Shown piece by piece: positions 33,283 to 43,299 of a stretch of DNA of 64,000 bases. Source of the stretch: Heloderma charlesbogerti (taxonomy: Eukaryota; Chordata; Lepidosauria; Squamata; Helodermatidae); contig JANEZZ010002205.1 of NCBI GenBank assembly GCA_026122225.1, positions 744,001 through 808,000 on the forward strand, given 5' to 3'. Numbering within the stretch: position 1 is the first letter of the stretch; every line of letters starts with the position of its first letter. Under the pieces are notes generated by a model that did not search any database, had not been told where the DNA came from, and saw nothing but the letters and a program-made list of their open reading frames with translations. Made by a program: the position numbers and the translations under genes.

Positions 33283-33478
33283 AATGCCTCCATTTGAAGA
33301 ATGCCTCCATTTGAAGACAATGAATGCCTCCACTGAATGCCTCCATTGAATGCCTCCATTTGAAGACAATGAATGCCTCCATTGAATGCCTCCATTTGAA
33401 GACAAGGAATGCCTCCACTGAATGCCTCCACTGAATGCCTCCATTTGAAGGCAATGATTTAAAGACAGTGCCTCCATC
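33283..33478. repeat. GAATGCCTCCA minisatellite
   Basis: Eleven GCCTCCA cores occur in an irregular alternation of short (GAATGCCTCCACT, 13 bp) and longer (GAATGCCTCCATTTGAAGAC plus 3 bp) units. ORFs on the - strand here are repeat artefacts. Confidence 0.85.
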
Positions 33479-33479
33479 T

Positions 33480-33960
33480 TATCAGAATTCAGCTTCGTTT
33501 ATTGGCCCTCATCCAGCCAGCCACTGTGTTCAAGCACCCATTTAGCACAACTTCTCCCAATGCAGACATCATGGAGAAATAGAGCTGGGTGTCATCAGCA
33601 TACTGATGGCACCTTACCCTCAAATCCCCCAATGACTGCACCCAGCAGCTGCGTGCAGATATTAAATAGCATTGTACCTTGAGGTGCCCCACAGCAAGAA
33701 TGCCAGAGGGCCAACATACAGCCCCCCAATGCTATTCTCTGGAACCTGCCCTGTAGATAGGAGTGGAACCACCATAAAAGAGGGCCCATGGTCCCCAGTG
33801 GCGATCCAGGAGATGCCATGATCAATGGATTCAAAAGTTGCAGAGATATCAGGTAAGAGTAGCAGAGTCACACTCCCTCTGTCCCTCTCCTGATAAAGAT
33901 TGCCCACTAAGGTGACCAATGCAGATTTCATCCTATAACCAAGCTGCATCCCAAACTGTA
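33480..33960 (-). mobile_element. L2/CR1-group reverse transcriptase fragment, frameshifted
   Basis: Three - strand frames carry successive RT landmarks: LLPDISATFESIDHGI (motif A region), GAPQGTMLFNI (motif B) and HQYADDTQLYF (motif C, YADD). At least two frameshifts separate them and no endonuclease is present, so it is dead. It lies in DHRS3 intron 3. Confidence 0.8.
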
Positions 33961-34041
33961 ATGGGGTCTAGAAAATCAGTATTCTCCAAGAATGCTTATA
34001 ATTGAGTCACCACTGCCCTCCTGAACACCTTGCCCTGAAAG

Positions 34042-34446
34042 TAGGGATGTATGGATTGTGAAAAAACCATTCCATCTGTGTTTCATGGATTGTCAGGTGC
34101 CTTCATTCCATTGTCCACCCAGAGGCGGAATCAGTTTTTATCTGTTTCCAAATTTGTGCAAATCCGCATCTGCGCAAATCCGCAAGTGCCAAAACGCACA
34201 AATTCCCCCCAAATGCACAGTTTCATGCTTTAGCCTATGGGGGAAATGGACATTTTTGGCCGGGTTTTTTTTTATTTTGTGCATTTCTCTAATTTGCACA
34301 AAATTCAGGGAAGTTAGAAAAACTGGTGCGCAAGTCTGCTGAAACTGCCAGGCAGGGGAGAAGCTGGTCCGTTGTGAATCCCATGGGTTGGATTCATGAA
34401 AATCTGAACTCATTTGGTTCCATTGCTGATTTCTCCGCCATCCCTA
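34042..34446 (+). mobile_element. Non-autonomous hAT element hAT-N2, copy A (405 bp)
   Basis: Ends TAGGGATGTATGG and CCGCCATCCCTA form TAGGGATG inverted termini. It shares AAATGCAC and CTTTAGCCTATGGGGGAAAT blocks with the copies at 43.5, 56.4 and 57.5 kb. Its flanking 8-mers (CCTGAAAG and CACAAAAG) are only partly alike. Confidence 0.75.
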
Positions 34447-34721
34447 CACAAAAGGGAGTATTTGCCACCGGGTGGTGGTCGTAAGAAACGTCCAGGTCCA
34501 GGGAGGGTTTTTTCTGGAGTGGTCATGCCACTGCCTCATTAAGGGCAGCAGGGACCACCCCTTCATGCAGAGATATGTTAAACACTCCCTGGACTCACCT
34601 GGAATCAAGTTTGCCTGATACTCCACCCAGGTTTGAACCCATGGCACCACCAAATTATGTGGTCTGGAAACAAGTGGCAAAGGTGAGGATTCTGGCTCAG
34701 TATCAATAGGGCAGAAGTTCC

Positions 34722-34940
34722 ACGGTGCATTTATTATATTCATATCCCATCTTTCTTCCAAGGAACTCAAGGTGGCATTCATGGTTCTTCCTGCTCCCCA
34801 TTTTATCCTCTCAACAAGCCTGTGAGGTAGGGCAGGCTCAATGCCAAGAGGCAGCGACTGAGCCGAGGTCACCCCGTCAGCGCTTCATGGCTGAGCAGAG
34901 ATTTGAATCAGAATATCCCTGGTCCTTTTCTAACACTCTT
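34722..34940 (-). mobile_element. Old SINE, MIR-like or Sauria-related, degenerate
   Basis: Antisense order of an ATATAATAAATGC tail, CCTTGAGTTCCTTGGAAG, AGGATAAAATGGGGAGC and ATTCAAATCTCTGCTCAGCC is visible but diverged. A shorter relative of the middle part occurs near 22125-22235. Confidence 0.5.
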
Positions 34941-35224
34941 AAGTCAGCATTCCCCACCCTGACACAGATGTGGTTATACACAATTCCCATCACCATCCAC
35001 CATAGCCCCAGGGTGGGGAAGTCTACTCTGATCAGTACGTCAAGCTCATTTCTCTCCATTTATAGCTGCAACCCCACTGAATTGTGTGTTCAATCCAGTG
35101 GAAATACTGCCACGCTAACACTGCCTCCATGAACATTCTTGCTTCTTTAAAAGTTGCTTGTTTTATACAGGGAAGGAAGAATCCAGCCTCTCTCCACTTT
35201 AGAAGTGGAAACAGATAAACACCT

Positions 35225-35541
35225 AGTGAGGTTCGCCTGGCGCCTACATTGTACTCCTTTCGGCACCAGGTGAAGACCTTTTTATTTTCCCAGGCATTTT
35301 AGCTTTCTAAATTTTTATCTTTGCTGTTTTAAATCTGTATTTTAAACTCTTGTACTGCTGCTAGGTTTTATTGTGGTTGTATTGTTATATTGTGGTTTTA
35401 ATGTTCTATATATTTTAAATTGTTTTATTGTGTGTTGTTTGGTTTTAGTTTTTGTGAACCGCCCAGAGAGCTTTGGCTATTGGGCGGTATAGAAATGAAA
35501 TGAATGAATGAATGAATGAATAAATAAATAAATAAATAAAT
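35225..35541 (+). mobile_element. L2-like LINE 3' end
   Basis: Reads CACCAGGTGAAGACCTTTTT, a T-rich 3' region, then GTGAACCGCCCAGAGAGC, TTGGGCGGTATAGAAATG and (GAAT)n(AAAT)n. It is a complete L2-like 3' terminus with a microsatellite tail. Confidence 0.85.
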
Positions 35542-35701
35542 AGAAGGAGTGAGGGAAACTATGTGCTTGGCCAGGAACTGCAGAGGAGAGATCCTGACCT
35601 GGACTGACCTTATTCAGAGATGAAGATATTTTAAATGGTGCACATAATGGAGGCTATTATGCAGGGTCTTAGTTTACTCACAAGGGCAATCTGTGTTTTT
35701 A

Positions 35702-36010
35702 TTAGGGACGCTGGAGAAATTCAAGATGGACCAAAATGAGTCCGACTTCTAAGAATCCAACCTGTGGAATCCAACGCAGATCAACCTTCTCAAGCCGTGA
35801 GGGGTCCGTGGACTTCCGGATCTCTTTTTTTTTTTTTTAACTCTCCCCAAATTTACGCAAATTTATTCACAGGAAAATGGGCAGGTTTCTGCTGAGACAT
35901 ACACCATCTTGGAAAATATACACAGGGACAAGTTGCATGGAATCGGGGCAATATGCTAAATGTTACATATCAACGTAAATTACGTTGCGAACCCTCTTAC
36001 TGAATTATTT
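35702..36010 (-). mobile_element. Diverged hAT-N2 relative
   Basis: Starts TTAGGGACGCTGGAGAAATT and contains TCCGTGGACTTCCGGATCTC and AACTCTCCCCAAATTTACGC in hAT-N2 order. A further scrap occurs at 36620-36720. The right end is not recognisable. Confidence 0.5.
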
Positions 36011-36044
36011 GCACATTTTCCCTCATAACCAGTGAGAGCGCCAG

Positions 36045-36322
36045 AGAGAGCCAGTGTGGTGTAGTGGTGAGAGTGCTGGACTGGGAGCCGGGAGATCTGG
36101 GTTCTAGTCCCCACTCAGCCATGGAAGCTCACTGGGTGACTTTGGGCCAGTCACAGACTCTCAGCCCAACCTATCTCGGCATCTGATCTCGGAAGCTAAG
36201 TAGGGTCACTCCTGGTTAGTACTTGGATGGGAGACTGCCTGGGAATCAGGCTTCCTGCAGTGACCAGGGGGTTGGACTCGATGGGATTGTAGGCCCTTTC
36301 CAACCCTATGATTCTATGATAT
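36045..36322 (+). mobile_element. Chimeric SINE: Sauria head joined to 5S/CR1 SINE
   Basis: 36045-36172 is the Sauria head and body up to TCTCAGCCCAACCT. Without a gap it becomes 5S-derived sequence at about 36173 (CATCTGATCTCGGAAGCTAA, CTTGGATGGGAGACTGCCTG) with the CR1 terminus GGGGTTGGACTCGATGGG and TATGATTCTATGAT. It carries two different pol III promoter types in one unit. Confidence 0.8.
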
Positions 36323-36376
36323 AAGGTGCTAAGGACAGAGACCTGAACTCTTCAGCCCTATAAAGCACCATAACCA

Positions 36377-36618
36377 CCAGTGTGGCGTAGTGGCTAGAGT
36401 GTTGGACTAGGAGCTGGGAGATCTGGGTTCTAGTCGCCACTCAGCTATGGAAGCTCATTGGGTGACTTTGGGCCAGTCACAGACTCTCAGCCCAACCTAC
36501 CTCACAGGGTTGTTGTTGTGAGGATAAAACGGAGAGGAGGAGGAGAACGTAAGCCGCCTTGGGTTCCTTGCAAGTGGAAAAAAGGCGGGATGTAAATGCA
36601 ATAAATAAAATAAATAAC
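36377..36618 (+). mobile_element. Sauria-type SINE
   Basis: Full-length copy starting CCAGTGTGGCGTAGTGGCTA and ending GGCGGGATGTAAATGCAATA with an AAATAAATAA tail. It lies 55 bp after the chimeric SINE in the same orientation. Confidence 0.9.
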
Positions 36619-37027
36619 GGGGGGGGGGAATCGAACCTGTCTGTGAACAGAATGAACGACACTCCACAATTCACAAAACGGCGTGGGACGGATTTCGCAA
36701 AATCTGGATATCTCTAATTTTTATAACTAACGATGTGTTAAATATTAAGAAGAAACAAACAGGCTGTAAAAGAGAGCGTCAAATGCAAAAGCATTTGCTC
36801 CGGGTCTAATAGAGATGATTGAAGGCAGTCGGAAGGTGTCTGTGAACTTGCTCACCTCCTCCCTCTGTCTGCTCTTTGCATTATTTTTTTCCTGGCTGCT
36901 TTCATGACAGGCTGATCTTACCGAGCAACTGCTCAGCAAGGCCTCAGAGCAGCCAAGTCCTTGCTGGCCGCAATCCATCCCCATCACTTCCAAGTCTGAG
37001 CACACAGGAGACGGGAGGGTTTCATAC

Positions 37028-37147
37028 CCAGAATTGCCCCAGCGTGTTGATGTGCTGCGATTTCAGCAGGGCGTCATCGTCGCTATCCATCAGGCGCTTG
37101 CCATGAACGACGGCCGCGTTGTTCACTAGGATAGTGATATCTCCCAC
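37028..37147 (-). CDS. DHRS3: DHRS3, exon 3
   Basis: Acceptor CTTCTAG and donor GTATGA bound a 120-bp, phase-0 exon encoding residues 114-153: [44 protein letters not shown] (122-125) is the SDR NNAG-type motif that stabilises the central beta-sheet next to the cofactor, and HINTLGQFW begins the helix that carries the conserved Asn of the catalytic tetrad. Human DHRS3, as I remember it, differs only by Ser for Arg in HGKRL. Intron 3 (30704-37027) is 6.3 kb and intron 2 (37148-38672) is 1.5 kb. Confidence 0.98.
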
Positions 37148-37383
37148 CTAGAAGGGGGGAAAAACAGGGGGGGGAGTGCCCAGTCATAAGTAGAGTCCTG
37201 CTGGATCAGACCTCTGGTCCATCTAGTCCAGCAAAACGTTTCCCACGGTGAACGTACGAAGCTGCCTTATACGGACTCAGACCACTAGTCCTTCTAGTAG
37301 CCCAGCATTGTCTACCCTGACCGGCAGCCGCTCTCCAGGGTTTCAGACAGAAGTCTTTCTCAGGCCTACTTGGAAATGTCCAT

Positions 37384-37965
37384 GTCAGAGTTCCCCTTAT
37401 GACCTGGACCCCCTGAGCAACTCCTTAAGGATCTCTTGCCTCCTTAAGAATCCCACCTTCTTTCTTTTAAACCTCCCCTTTCCAATAACGTGGGGTTTAG
37501 GCTATAGACGTGGGGTGCTTGGCACTTCAGACACTTAGGTGTTAACCACAATAGTTTACTAGTAAATTAAAGCAAGCAAATTGCAAGGAAAGGTGTTTAC
37601 AGAACAGAGCCGAGTGATACAAAAGGCATTAAGAGAATATAAAGGCTGCAAAAAAGCACGTTCCTCCACCCTAGCTGCATTTAGACTTCTCCAGGCTGCT
37701 CCTTCCTGCTCTCTCTCTCTCTGGTCTTTCTCCCCCTGGTCTCCCCCTCCCCTTGGCTCTCTCTCCCTTCATACCCTCCTCTCCCAAAACTGAAAGTACT
37801 GCTTCAAACCTGAATAAATGAAACTTAACTGGGGAAAATGAAACCAACCAGACAAATGAAACCAACCAGGGAAATGAAACTACTTCTCTCAGGGATACCC
37901 CCTTCTTCCAAACCGCCCCCCCTCCAGGCCTCTAGGCCTGATCTTTTTCTTTTCCTTGCCTCTGT
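37384..37965 (-). mobile_element. Solo-LTR-like element, family LTR-B, copy 2
   Basis: Inverted homologue of 14860-15445. Plus strand shows TGAGCAACTCCTTAAGGATC, AGTTTACTAGTAAATTAAAG, AAAGTACTGCTTCAAACCTG and GAAACTACTTCTCTCAGGG. The boundary is TGTCAG at the low end and lies near 37965 at the high end. It lies in DHRS3 intron 2, antisense to the LTR at 14.9 kb. Confidence 0.6.
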
Positions 37966-38020
37966 AGGCTTCAAATCTTCACTGTCTGGGATTGAGCCTT
38001 GGTCCTTTTGCATGCAAAGC

Positions 38021-38107
38021 ATAGAATCATAGAATAGTAGGGTTGGAAGGGGCCTACAAGGCCATCGAGTCCAACCCCCTGCTCAGTGCAGGAATCCAAG
38101 TCAGAGC
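38021..38107 (-). mobile_element. Short CR1 3' end inserted in a SINE head
   Basis: The CR1 terminus (antisense CATAGAATAGTAGGGTTGG to AATCCAAGTCAGAG) separates the SINE A-box region from the GCATGC segment that normally follows it. Confidence 0.75.
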
Positions 38108-38439
38108 AGATGTTCTATCACTGATCCATGGTCTTCCCTTCCATGGAAATGAATGGCACTGCATGCCATCTATGCCCAAACATCAGAATCCCAGCACTGC
38201 TAGCAATTCTGAGAAACCCACCATTTCAGTACTGGATGCCTCCACATCTGTGCCTGTGCTTCCAACTGGACCCCGCCCTGACCCCAATTCACCTCGATGG
38301 AGCAGAAGAGACAGTGAGCCAGACAGAACATTAGGCTGCTGACAAGAGTACTACTTGGGAAGAGCGGGAAGCCCGTGTAAGCACCTGGATCAGGGCCTGG
38401 ATGAGAACCGGAAGCATTATGCCTCTGGCTCCTATACAG

Positions 38440-38573
38440 CAGGGGTGGGCAGAAGGTAGCTCTCCAGATGTTTTGGACTTCAACTCCCAGAAGCCCCTGC
38501 TAGCATGGCCAATGGTTAGGAATGCTGGGAGCTGGTCCCAAACATCTGGAGATCTACTTTCTGCCCGCCCCTG
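38440..38573. mobile_element. hAT-type palindromic MITE (134 bp)
   Basis: CAGGGGTGGGCAGAAGGTAG at the left end and its near-complement CTACTTTCTGCCCGCCCCTG at the right end match at 18 of 20 positions. The inner arms also pair (ATGTTTTGGACTTC with GGTCCCAAACAT). It is flanked by CTATACAG and CTCTCTAG (five of eight alike). It lies in DHRS3 intron 2. Confidence 0.8.
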
Positions 38574-38672
38574 CTCTCTAGGCTCTCAACCTAAGCCAGA
38601 TGGTTGCTGATGCTGATGGTTTTCAGCTGCCAGGTCTGTACCTTCTACCCACAGAAATGAACACCAACACAC

Positions 38673-38816
38673 CTTTTCACGGATAGCTTTGGCCTGCCGG
38701 TAGACCTCTTCCCGATTCCCCACGTCGCAGATGAAATAATGGCACTCTGTTCCCATCGCCCGGATCTCTTCTGTGGTTTCCTTCAAGTACTTCTCGGTTC
38801 GTCCCCAAAGGATAAT
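38673..38816 (-). CDS. DHRS3: DHRS3, exon 2
   Basis: Acceptor TCTTTTTGCAG and donor GTGTGT bound a 144-bp phase-0 exon encoding residues 66-113: [53 protein letters not shown] is the end of beta-2 with the Arg typical of NADPH-binding SDRs, and CDVGN is the cofactor-binding acidic-residue segment (DV). Residue numbers assume a 65-codon exon 1 as in human. Exon 1, with the hydrophobic N terminus and the TGGGRGIG-type motif, was searched for up to 64000 on the - strand and not found, so intron 1 exceeds 25 kb. Confidence 0.97.
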
Positions 38817-39639
38817 CTGCAAAAAGACTGTTATTTATAATTATGGGGGAAAGGGGCTGTTCATAGTTTTATGCCATTCTTGCTTCAAGTCTCCAGAGCA
38901 GGAGAGGGCAGAAGGTAGATCTGAATATAGTGGTTGGCCTTTGGGCAATTTGCAGTAGGTCAGCAAGGATTTCTGACAACCGGTTGTTTAGCGATATGAA
39001 TGAATTCCCCCTATATTGCTGAAATGCAGAAAATGTGGGGTAACCAGGGGTGGGTTTTTGTGTGGAAGGACTCAAAACAAGTTCCTGGGCTCAGAATTCT
39101 TTAATTCTAAGCGTATGTCTTCTGCACCAGACTCCAGCTGCTGGATCTCATGGTTCTAGTGAAAAACAAAATAGATCTGGTTTCTGGGACCAACTAAAGT
39201 GCTGGGGATGACCTTTTAAAGCTCTCAACATTTTGGGTGTATATTACTTGAAGGACTGCCTGCAAACATATGCAACTGCCTGTGTCTTTTCAGGCCTTAC
39301 TCAGTGGCCACCACTAAGATCAGTAAGGTTGGAAGGCACTAGAGTAGAGGTGGGCAACCAATGCACCCTGGACACTTTTCTTGGCTAATCCTTCCACTTA
39401 CAAAAATTAACACTTCTTTTTTTTAACCAGCAGCTGGGACTGATGTGAAATAGGTTTCTGTTGGTGTTCTAAACCGTCAGTTCAAAGGATTTATTTAGTG
39501 TGCTGGGGCTCAGATCCCATCTGTGCCTTGTACTCATTCTTTTAGGCAGGTTACTTGTCCTTTGCCATGCCTCCCAATAGCAGCCATTTTGTGTTGATGC
39601 CCACTGCCCAGGACAGTTTCTCAAATTGCCAAATATACC
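38817..39639. other. DHRS3 intron 1, unassigned start
   Basis: No recognisable exon or element end. Short scraps of the AGGTGGGCAACC and GAAGGTAGATCTGAA type may be decayed MITEs. Confidence 0.45.
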
Positions 39640-39865
39640 CATGGCCCCAAAAGCTTGCCTGCTCCTGCACTAGAGAGAGGGACTTCCCTATGGTGGCCCC
39701 TGCACTCTGGAATTCCTTCCCAAGAGATATTAGCCTGCTTCCCTCAGTGGCTACTTATTGGAGGGCTTTAAAAACATACCTCTTTTTTTCTCTGGCTTTG
39801 AACTGAAATGGTTTCATTGTATTAGCTGCTGCTACATATTTGAACAGTTATATTTTATTGCATGT
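39640..39865 (+). mobile_element. L2-like LINE 3' fragment
   Basis: Reads ATGGTGGCCCCTGCACTCTG, then GAATTCCTTCCCAAGAGATA, i.e. the LWNSLP-type C terminus, and TTGGAGGGCTTTAAAAAC, followed by a T-rich 3' region. Confidence 0.7.
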
Positions 39866-40143
39866 TACCATATTTTACTTTATTTTAACTGGAGTGGTCT
39901 TATAGTGGGGGTAGGGGAGAAGGGAGTCTAGCATGGGGAAGGCAGCAACAAAACCCAACATTATTGTGCTATGCAAAACCAACTTGTGCTGTGACCCATT
40001 GGAGACTATAGAGTGAGCCATCCAGAAGTGTTTAGAAAATAACGCATGTGTCTGTAGGGTGTTTTTGTGGGGATTTGGAGGCAAAGGTTGGGAAACCTAA
40101 TTTGTGTCTGGGATGGGATAACTTCTCATCCTGGAACCCATCC

Positions 40144-40144
<1 letters not shown>

Positions 40145-40186
<42 letters not shown>

Positions 40187-40198
40187 ACACACACACAC
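40145..40198. repeat. (CT)n(AC)n microsatellite
   Basis: About 20 CT units followed by a short AC run. Confidence 0.95.
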
Positions 40199-40402
40199 TC
40201 CATTTTAGCTCTTTTTTGCTGCCATCCTCCCTCCTTTCCTCTTGCAACAGACACACTCTTCTCTTCATAAAGTTACTGACCAGAAGACCACTCCAGTTAA
40301 AATAAAGTTAAGGAAGGCTCACAGACGCTACTTGCCCTGCTGTTACCTCTGGGTGACATCAATGGTTGGCAGCCAGGTGGGATTGTTTTATGCCTTGGCT
40401 GT

Positions 40403-40660
40403 GAATCATAGAATCATAGAATAGTAGGGTTGGAAGGGCCTACAAGGCCATCGAGTCCAACCCCCTGCTCAATGCCGGAATCCAAGTCAGAGCATCCCTG
40501 ACAGATGGCTGTCCAGCCTCCTCTTGAATGCCTCTAGTGTGGGAGAGCCCACCACCTCCCTAGGTCATGGGTTCCATTGTTGTATTGCTCTAACAGTCAG
40601 GAAGTTTTTCCTGATGTTCAGCCAGAATCTGGCTTCCTGTAACTTGAGCCCATTAGTGGT
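40403..40660 (-). mobile_element. CR1-type LINE 3' end
   Basis: Antisense of GGGGGTTGGACTCGATGGCC with AGGCTGGACAGCCATCTG, ACATCAGGAAAAACTTCC and CAGGAAGCCAGATTCTGG upstream. The terminus carries two TTCTATGA repeats. Confidence 0.9.
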
Positions 40661-42104
40661 GGCTGTGGTTAGCGGCAAAGGATGTCCCGCCTCGGAAGGG
40701 AGGACAGGTTGGCTGAGGAACCACAGCTTAAAATGATGAGTCTGGCTGGAGTATTAGCCAAAACTGGACATTCCCGTTGAGGCAGTAGGCCTATGTACAC
40801 CAATTTCATTTAGGTTCTGATTGTGGGTTTCCCGTGGGCAGCTGGTTGGCCACTGTGTGAACAGAATGCTGGACTAGATGGACCCTTGGTCTGATCCAGC
40901 AGGGCTCTTCTTATGTTCCCCTACCACCAAGATCCGAATCTGTGAAACAAAAACAGTAACTGAATGCCCTTCCCCCTTGGTACGATTATAGCATTTTTAT
41001 AACATCTCTCCTTCAGAATCCTAGGTGCAGGCAAATAAAAAAGGGAAAAATTTGACCTCTTCCAGACTAGTCTCTCTCCTCCATGGGGCAAACATAAACG
41101 TTACTTTGTTCCCATCGCTGTTTGCATTTGCTCAGTCAGTTACCCTTGTGTAAACATGTACTGTGTGTCCCTGGCCGACGGATACTGCCTCAGGAAGTAT
41201 GCATTACCCACATAGTCCGGATTTCTCTCCGTATATTCTCACCAGTCACCAGATTTGCTCCCCAAATCTGTCCATTGAGGTGCTACTTACAGCAGGTCCA
41301 AGAGAACCTCAGCCCAGAAGTCTCCCCGAAAGTGAAAAAAATATGGAACAAATAGATTTCAAATAGATTTCCCTACACCTCCTCTGTTATTACCCAAGGA
41401 AAGAGATCTCAGTTGATCAGTTCTAGCTGATTAATCAATCGGTTAACCTTGCATATGGGTAGACATAAAAGTTCTGAAGCTATAAACATTTGCTTTGCTT
41501 TTAGATGTGGCACGCGTCAGGGCAGGCGGTCATCTTAGAAGATGACCCCGTCTTGTTTGGGAGGGAAAAAAGGGCGTGTGTGCCTCTTTTAAGATAAAAA
41601 CCACAATGAGTCTTGTGCCATCTTAAAGACTAACGCATGTATTATACAGCATAATAAGCTTTCAGGGCCTACAGCCCACGTCATCTGATGCCATCGTTTA
41701 AGATAGGGCTTGTCATCTGCCATTTCTGTAATCGTATTACATATATGTTTAAAAATAAGCTGCCCAATTTGTCGTGGGCACCTTTTTGTTGTTTCAAAGA
41801 GTTAAAAAAAAAATCAACTGAACCAATTAATTAATTGAAATGCTGTGGCCCTAACAGATCCAAAGGTCCCATGAATGCAGCTGACACCATCAGCATCTGC
41901 TGTCAGAGAGGAGGGGAGGTAATTTTTGTCTATTCCCTCTGCAGTCCCTTGAGCCCCCCCCCCCATCTGCTCCAAAGGGCTCAGGAGGCTTTCTCAAACA
42001 ATGTGGGAGGCTGCAGGGGGGAAGAGGGAACAGGCAAACATGGACTCTTGCTCTTCCATTAGCAGAACCCTCCACTACATCAAAGGCCCTTGTGTTCACA
42101 GAAG
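40661..42104. other. DHRS3 intron 1 with two dispersed repeat scraps
   Basis: 40845-40915 carries the GCTGGACTAGATGGACCCTT/GGTCTGATCCAGCAGGG phrase found again at 52.8 kb. 41607-41697 (TCTTAAAGACTAACGCATG, ATAATAAGCTTTCAGGGCC) is a widespread amniote repeat with an inverted relative at 59455-59545. The rest is unassigned. Confidence 0.55.
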
Positions 42105-42420
42105 AACTCTTCCGTGAATGAAGGGGCACCTTTAGATCCACCCAAAGACCTCCATGTAAACAAACTAAACAACGGCTGGTTTGCATGGTCAAGGCTGGCT
42201 CGCGCATGCAGGCGGCCATTTTGAATAGCCAAGCTGTGACTGCGGCTTGTGTCATTCGAACCTGGTGAGGGTGGGTTGTTGGTGTGGTTAACAAGCCACT
42301 CACAACCCTAAAACAGACCATGGGCAACAACCCACCCTTGCCGAGTTCGGACAACATGCCAAATAGCAGTCATGGCTTGAATATTCAAAATTCACCTAGC
42401 ATACGCCGCAACCTGGTGAT
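42105..42420. repeat. MITE-like repeat, unclassified
   Basis: It is rich in CAAACCAGC-, GTGGTTAACAAGCCAC- and ACAACCCACCC-type phrases and contains partial inverted segments. A related but different block lies near 46790-47010. Confidence 0.4.
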
Positions 42421-42449
42421 TGTGCGAACCTAGTCTGTGGGTAATATCG

Positions 42450-42877
42450 GAACAGAAAGAACCAGAAAAGAAGGTTCAGCACACATGCCATGTCAACGCC
42501 TATCTTAAGGAGCGCCTCCAGCAACACCAGACAGGCCACTTAACAAGATCAGCCTTGGATGGCCTTCTCTCTGTCCCATCAGCCAGGACAGCTAGACTGG
42601 TGAGGACAAGGGAGAGGGCCTCCTCTGTGGTGGCCCCCACTCTGTGGAACTCCCTCCTAGGGAACTCCACCACGCCCCCTCTTTAATGAGCTTCCGCCAC
42701 ACATTAAAAACGTGGTTGTTCAGGCAGGCATTTGGGGTGGGTTAGGGTATTTTTTTAGAAATATGATGTTTTTAATGTAGAATGTTATTGTTTGAATTGT
42801 TTTATTGTTGTACATCGCCCAGAGTGGCTGGGTGACCAGCCAGATGGGCGATTAATAAATTTAATAAATAAATAAAT
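42450..42877 (+). mobile_element. L2-like LINE 3' end
   Basis: The + strand encodes ARLVRTRERASSVVAPTLWN, the conserved L2/CR1 C-terminal region. A typical 3' end follows: CGCCCAGAGTGGCTGGGTGA, CCAGATGGGCGATTAATAAA and an (AATA)n tail. Confidence 0.85.
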
Positions 42878-43019
42878 ACCCCACATTTAAAAAGCAGCGT
42901 TTTGGCCTACTACCTAAAAGGGAAGAACTCGGATGAAGCTCCCATGGCAGAGAATTACACAACATGGATGCCACTGCCAAAAAGACCCTATCTCAGTTCT
43001 TCTTAGTGTTGGCTCACCC

Positions 43020-43140
43020 ACTAGAAGCTGGCTTGCACCAAGTGCTGAGTGGCAGAAGCTACTTGCAAATACTGGAGATTGAACCTGGATCCTTCTGCGT
43101 GCAAAGCACACGCTCTGCCACTGAGCTACAGGACTTCTCC
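43020..43140 (-). mobile_element. tRNA-derived SINE head
   Basis: On the - strand: A box GTAGCTCAGTGGCAGAGCGT, TGCTTTGCACGCAGAAGG, B box AGGTTCAATCTCC. Truncated after about 120 bp. Confidence 0.75.
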
Positions 43141-43299
43141 TTCTTCTTCTATCAGTTGATCTTCCATCGCTTAACAATACCTGTGGACTCTCAAATGAGA
43201 GTGTAATATATTACAACCACATCCATCTATGGAAGATTGCCTGGAGAACATGCTCTTAAATTCTGTTCCTGAAGTGCAATGCCTCAAAAAACCCAAGAG

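Larger units (their letters stand above)
37245..38150 (-). mobile_element. tRNA-derived SINE broken by two insertions
   Basis: The - strand SINE head (ATCAGTGATAGAACATCTG) lies at 38108-38150. The next part (CTTTGCATGCAAAAGGACC, CTCAATCCCAGACAG) is at about 37966-38020. The body and tail (CCAAGTAGGCCTGAGAAAG, CCTGGAGAGCGGCTGCCGG, TATAAGGCAGCTTCGTACG) are at 37245-37383. A CR1 end and an LTR fill the two gaps. Confidence 0.65.
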
